From Treponema sp. (lineage in GTDB: Bacteria > Spirochaetota > Spirochaetia > Treponematales > Breznakiellaceae): a DNA stretch of 42,914 nt. A model generated the notes under the pieces. That model was not told the DNA's origin and made no database searches. It saw nothing but the letters and a program-made list of their open reading frames with translations. Both the position numbers and the translations under genes were made by a program. The DNA is taken from the NCBI GenBank assembly GCA_031276815.1, contig JAISMJ010000079.1, positions 1-42,914 on the forward strand. Direction: 5' to 3'. Position 1 is the stretch's first letter; every line of letters begins with the position of its first letter. Positions 39,245 to 42,914 of this stretch are shown in pieces.

Positions 39245-40784
39245 GCGTTTCCTTCAATCGAAGCGTCCGCGTATGATACGCGCCGAAAACAAGGGCAATG
39301 ACCGCAAGCGATACGAGCAGAACCGGAATAGGGCGGGCGGTACCAACGCCGGGTGGAATCGCCGCCCATGATACTATGCGTTCAAGCCCGTGATAATACC
39401 ACGAAAGCGCCGTATCAAGCCGCGCCAGCGCCGCTGGTACGGTGAAAGCAAGGGCAAGCGCCAGCATGGAGCCGAGCATGAAAACCGTTGTCAGCGGTAC
39501 GATGACGATCCCCGCTATGATGCCGAAGGGTTTTATCACGCCGAAAAAGGCGGCCGAAACGCCGGCTGTCGCAAGGAAGGCGGCAATGGACGCGGCAAGG
39601 CTTTGCCCAAGAAAATCCGGCAGTCTTCCCCGAAACACGGCGTAAACAGGCTCGCTTAACGTTAGAATGCCCGCAAGGGCGAGATAGGATAATATGAATG
39701 AAAGGGATGAGCCGGACGCCGGCTGTATCGTAATTTGAAACAAAAACGCCATGCCCAGCAGAGAGAGCGTATTCTTGGGCAGAGAAAAAAACAACGTAAT
39801 CGTGCCAAGAAGGTACATGATCGCAGCCCTGTTCAAAGACGGCATACTGCCCACGAGGTAGATATACGCGGTGATAAAAACAGCGCCCGCAAGCGCCGCC
39901 GCCTTCAAACCAAGCGGTTTTTTCAGGAGGAACGCTATGACTGCGGACACAACGGCGAGGTGCATACCCGATAAGGCGAGTACATGAGAGCAGCCCGCGG
40001 CTTGATACTGCTTGGCGAGCGTTGAATCAAGCGTGTCTTTTATGCCGAACAGCAGGGCGAGCGCAAGCCCTCCCCAGCGGTACCGCGATAAACGTCCGGC
40101 TATCATAAGCCGAAGTCCGGTACGGAATTGCTCGCTCTTCGGCGCAGATTGTACAACATGAACCGAATGGGCGCGAAAAAGGCGGGCTTCGTCTCCGGCG
40201 TTCTTTTTTTCCTCTCCTTGCGTCAGAAAAGAACCTTCAAGATACGCTTCGCTGCCTCTGCCGAATTCTTTTAGCCGCGGGATAGCGCCTTCCGGAAAAA
40301 ACACGGACACGGTTCCCGAAGCGGAGGCCTCGGTAGTCTCCGCTCCCCGCGTCCGCCGTATTGCGATGGTTCCCATGCCCCGCGTTCCCCGTTCATTGGT
40401 AAAGATACGCGGATCATCCTGCATAACGCCGTATATGCCGGTTATGTTCGCGGGCGGAAGCCCCGTATTGACTGGAATGGGTCTTCCGGCTGCAAAACCC
40501 GCGAAAAAGCCGGCCGCCGCTGCAATGACGTATAGCTGCGCCGTCCGAATACAATATATTTTCCGCGCCGCATCGCTTCTGTCTTCATCATCCTGTACGC
40601 GGAAAAGAAACGTCCGCCCCGATAAGAGCGTCCGCAGAAAACCCGTGAGGCAGGCGGCGCCCCCAAGCAGCGCGAGCATACCGCGCAGAGACGCCGCCGG
40701 TGAAAGATGCGGCGTACCATAATAACTTACCGCCGCGCAAAACGCGGCGCAGAGAACCGGAGTTATCCGTATGTTATTTACCAT
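39231..40784 (-). CDS. ComEC/Rec2-family competence protein
   Basis: ALLFGIKDTLDSTLAKQYQAAGCSHVLALSGMHLAVVSAVIAFLLKKPLG (competence domain). Confidence 0.93.
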   Translation of the reverse strand: MVNNIRITPVLCAAFCAAVSYYGTPHLSPAASLRGMLALLGGAACLTGFLRTLLSGRTFLFRVQDDEDRSDAARKIYCIRTAQLYVIAAAAGFFAGFAAGRPIPVNTGLPPANITGIYGVMQDDPRIFTNERGTRGMGTIAIRRTRGAETTEASASGTVSVFFPEGAIPRLKEFGRGSEAYLEGSFLTQGEEKKNAGDEARLFRAHSVHVVQSAPKSEQFRTGLRLMIAGRLSRYRWGGLALALLFGIKDTLDSTLAKQYQAAGCSHVLALSGMHLAVVSAVIAFLLKKPLGLKAAALAGAVFITAYIYLVGSMPSLNRAAIMYLLGTITLFFSLPKNTLSLLGMAFLFQITIQPASGSSLSFILSYLALAGILTLSEPVYAVFRGRLPDFLGQSLAASIAAFLATAGVSAAFFGVIKPFGIIAGIVIVPLTTVFMLGSMLALALAFTVPAALARLDTALSWYYHGLERIVSWAAIPPGVGTARPIPVLLVSLAVIALVFGAYHTRTLRLKETHGAA

Positions 40785-41953
40785 TTGAGCTTCGCAAGAG
40801 CGGTTTTTGCCGCGACTTTTACTTCCTTGGAATACGACAAGAAGTCCGCATAAAGCAGATGATCAAATGCAACCTTATCCCCAATATCGCCCAAGGCTTT
40901 GATCGTCGCAAGCAGTATATCTTTATCAAAATCACCGGTTTGTTCTGTTTGAGCATTGATCAGTCCCAACTGGATTGCCAAAATTTGAGCGGATTCCGGG
41001 GTTCTCATTGCTCCAAGACACAATATCGCTTCAATAAACCGCTCTTTTGCCGCGTTTCCATGTGCGTAATCGGTCTGCACCTGATAAAAATGACGGATAA
41101 CCAATGCCGAAGCGCCTGTCCAGCCTAGACCGGTGAGTGCGCGTACCGCTTCATACCGCAGGGCATAGGAATCGGCGTCGTTTGTGTTAAGCCCCATTTC
41201 CAGAGCGGTTTGAGCCAATATATTTTTATCAGTAACCGGTATCTGTACGGCATCTTTCGTAGTGTCCATAATGAGTATAAAAGCTTTGAGTTTGTCATGC
41301 GGCGGATTATTCTGGATAATACCGGCAAGAAACGCCATGTAGTTCCCCCGAATTTGAATGAGCGCCAGCCGTGCCGCCTCGGTAACGGTATCGGGATATG
41401 GAAGGGAAAACGTGAAAAACAGTACGGGGTAGGACGATTCATCGCCCAACGTTCCAAGCGCGGCAACACCGGCTTGAAGCGCCTGATAGTCCAACTCCAT
41501 ACCTAGGAGAAAGGCGTTATTCTGATCAAGGAGCAGTTGGTTCAGGTCCGCAATAACCCGCCCGTTCCCTTGGGCAATTATCGCCAGAGCGTCTAAAATC
41601 ACCACACGTGTGGAACTGTCATTGTAAAGGGAACACAGCTTCAAGAGGATTTCCGCGGAATCCTTATCGCCTATCCGCCCGATGCCCTGTACGGTTGCTT
41701 TTGTCAGCGCTATCATATCCGCATCATCAGCAAGCAGATCAGCGTTGCTCAAAGAAAACTGTAAAGCAAAATCGTAAACCTGCCTGATGAACGCCGAATC
41801 ATACGGAACGGCTGCCGCCTCGTTGAGCACATTCAGTTTTTCAGCGATACTCGCTTTCACAAAATTCCGCTTATACGAAATAAGTATAGGGTCCTGCGCT
41901 GATATATATCCGTTTAACAGAAAAAAACACAGGAAAGCATATACTTTTCTCAT
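40778..41953 (-). CDS. HEAT-repeat-like protein with signal peptide
   Basis: N-terminal signal MRKVYAFLCFFLLNGYISAQ; repeated helical units (GIGRIGDKDSAEILLKLCSLYNDSSTRVVILDALAII; ALGDIGDKVAFDHLL). Confidence 0.8.
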   Translation of the reverse strand: MRKVYAFLCFFLLNGYISAQDPILISYKRNFVKASIAEKLNVLNEAAAVPYDSAFIRQVYDFALQFSLSNADLLADDADMIALTKATVQGIGRIGDKDSAEILLKLCSLYNDSSTRVVILDALAIIAQGNGRVIADLNQLLLDQNNAFLLGMELDYQALQAGVAALGTLGDESSYPVLFFTFSLPYPDTVTEAARLALIQIRGNYMAFLAGIIQNNPPHDKLKAFILIMDTTKDAVQIPVTDKNILAQTALEMGLNTNDADSYALRYEAVRALTGLGWTGASALVIRHFYQVQTDYAHGNAAKERFIEAILCLGAMRTPESAQILAIQLGLINAQTEQTGDFDKDILLATIKALGDIGDKVAFDHLLYADFLSYSKEVKVAAKTALAKLKW

Positions 41954-41995
41954 ACCGTTTCCTCCTCACCCATTATAACGGTATTGTAATACACT

Positions 41996-42748
41996 TTGCT
42001 TTACTCATACAATAGGCGTATGCAGGTACTTGAAGCGGTTATTCTCTACCTTGTTCTCTTTTTCCCTTCTCTGTTTATAGGCGTTGGAGAGGAAACCGTT
42101 ATCGCTTTTTCCATTAGCCGGGAACTGATACGTATTTTTATATACAATCTACCGCCTTTGGCGTTTATTTGGTTTCTTTTACTCAAAGAAAAGACCGGTA
42201 GGCGGAGGGAATCCGCTCCTTTCTTGCCGGTACTCCGAAACGCCGTATGTTCTTCGGTTTCCAATAACATAAACGGCTTCTTGACGTTTATACTCGCCTT
42301 CTTCGGCTTACTCGCCATTAATGCAGGCATATCGGTATTAAGCGGGCTAGCGGAACGCGCGTCCGGTATTTCTTTTGAAGCTGATATTGCTATTCAGACG
42401 CCGGATACAGCAGCAGGATGGTATACAGCCACAGGCTGGTTCGTTCTCTATCTTTCGTGTCTAAGCGCCGGATACCTTGAGGAGAGTTTTTTCAGGTATT
42501 ATCTGTCCGACAGGCTCAAGGAATATGGACCGTATCCGGCAATGCTGATGTCAAGCGTCAGCTTTGCTTTTTGCCACGTGTACGAAGGATTGTTCGGCGT
42601 AGCAAACGCGCTTTTTGCCGGACTCCTCCTGTTTTTCATATTCAACAAGCGGAAATCCGGCAATGGAATACAAACCCTGCACGCCATTGCCTTTGCCCAC
42701 GGGACATACAACGCGCTTATGTACGCGGCTGTTGCGCTTAATGTGTAA
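41996..42748 (+). CDS. CPBP-family intramembrane metalloprotease
   Basis: EESFFRYYLSDRLKEYGPYPAMLMSSVSFAFCHVYEGLFGVANALFAGLLL...HAIAFAHGTYNAL. Confidence 0.9.
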   Translation: MLYSYNRRMQVLEAVILYLVLFFPSLFIGVGEETVIAFSISRELIRIFIYNLPPLAFIWFLLLKEKTGRRRESAPFLPVLRNAVCSSVSNNINGFLTFILAFFGLLAINAGISVLSGLAERASGISFEADIAIQTPDTAAGWYTATGWFVLYLSCLSAGYLEESFFRYYLSDRLKEYGPYPAMLMSSVSFAFCHVYEGLFGVANALFAGLLLFFIFNKRKSGNGIQTLHAIAFAHGTYNALMYAAVALNV

Positions 42749-42914
42749 CGCGCAATGATTACGTATCAACATGCTATATTCATTAGTTCTCAATGCGTTT
42801 TTAGTTCTGTACTATCTTTTTTAGCGGAAGCGGAGAAGCGCGGCATTATCATACCGTCTTGACAAATACATGTATGAAAAAAACACGCGAATTCGCCTTC
42901 ATTGTTCAAAAAAC

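Noticed and set aside
42874-42914. Possible partial CDS start (MKKTREFAFIVQK) at the window end
   Set aside because: Too short to assess and no clear RBS.

Overview
The window is about 43 kb of a spirochete genome, most likely Treponema-like. I infer this from a cheA / cheW-CheR-like fusion / cheX operon, a Na+-pumping oxaloacetate decarboxylase operon and GTP-dependent PEPCK. The backbone holds conserved genes: LUD protein (partial), Tex, RNB exoribonuclease, che operon, tRNA-Val(GAC), NUDIX, GlgA, ACT protein, PaaK-type ligase, PutP-like symporter, PEPCK, oadG-oadA-oadB, cytidylate-kinase-like protein, TrmB, RsmA, ComEC, HEAT-repeat protein and CPBP protease. The accessory parts contain two kinds of unusual structure. 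(1) There are four mononucleotide G/C tracts of 14-15 nt at 10650-10664, 12908-12921, 15890-15903 and 37915-37929. Two directly follow a start codon, and one interrupts a radical SAM/SPASM gene. By manual translation, adding one G to that gene restores a full-length ORF that is coupled to an ECF transporter, which suggests a set of phase-variable contingency loci. (2) There are two tandem arrays with about 21-bp period. The better one (33970-34280) has 15 units, each exactly 21 bp apart, centred on the palindrome TGTCGACA, and it sits inside an ABC-transport operon. The other (about 16120-16445) is AT-rich and degenerate. A hairpin-rich leader upstream of oadGAB and a terminator whose 3' arm contains the -35 box of the tRNA-Val promoter are also worth checking. 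All coordinates and frame statements come from manual reading; no database search was run.
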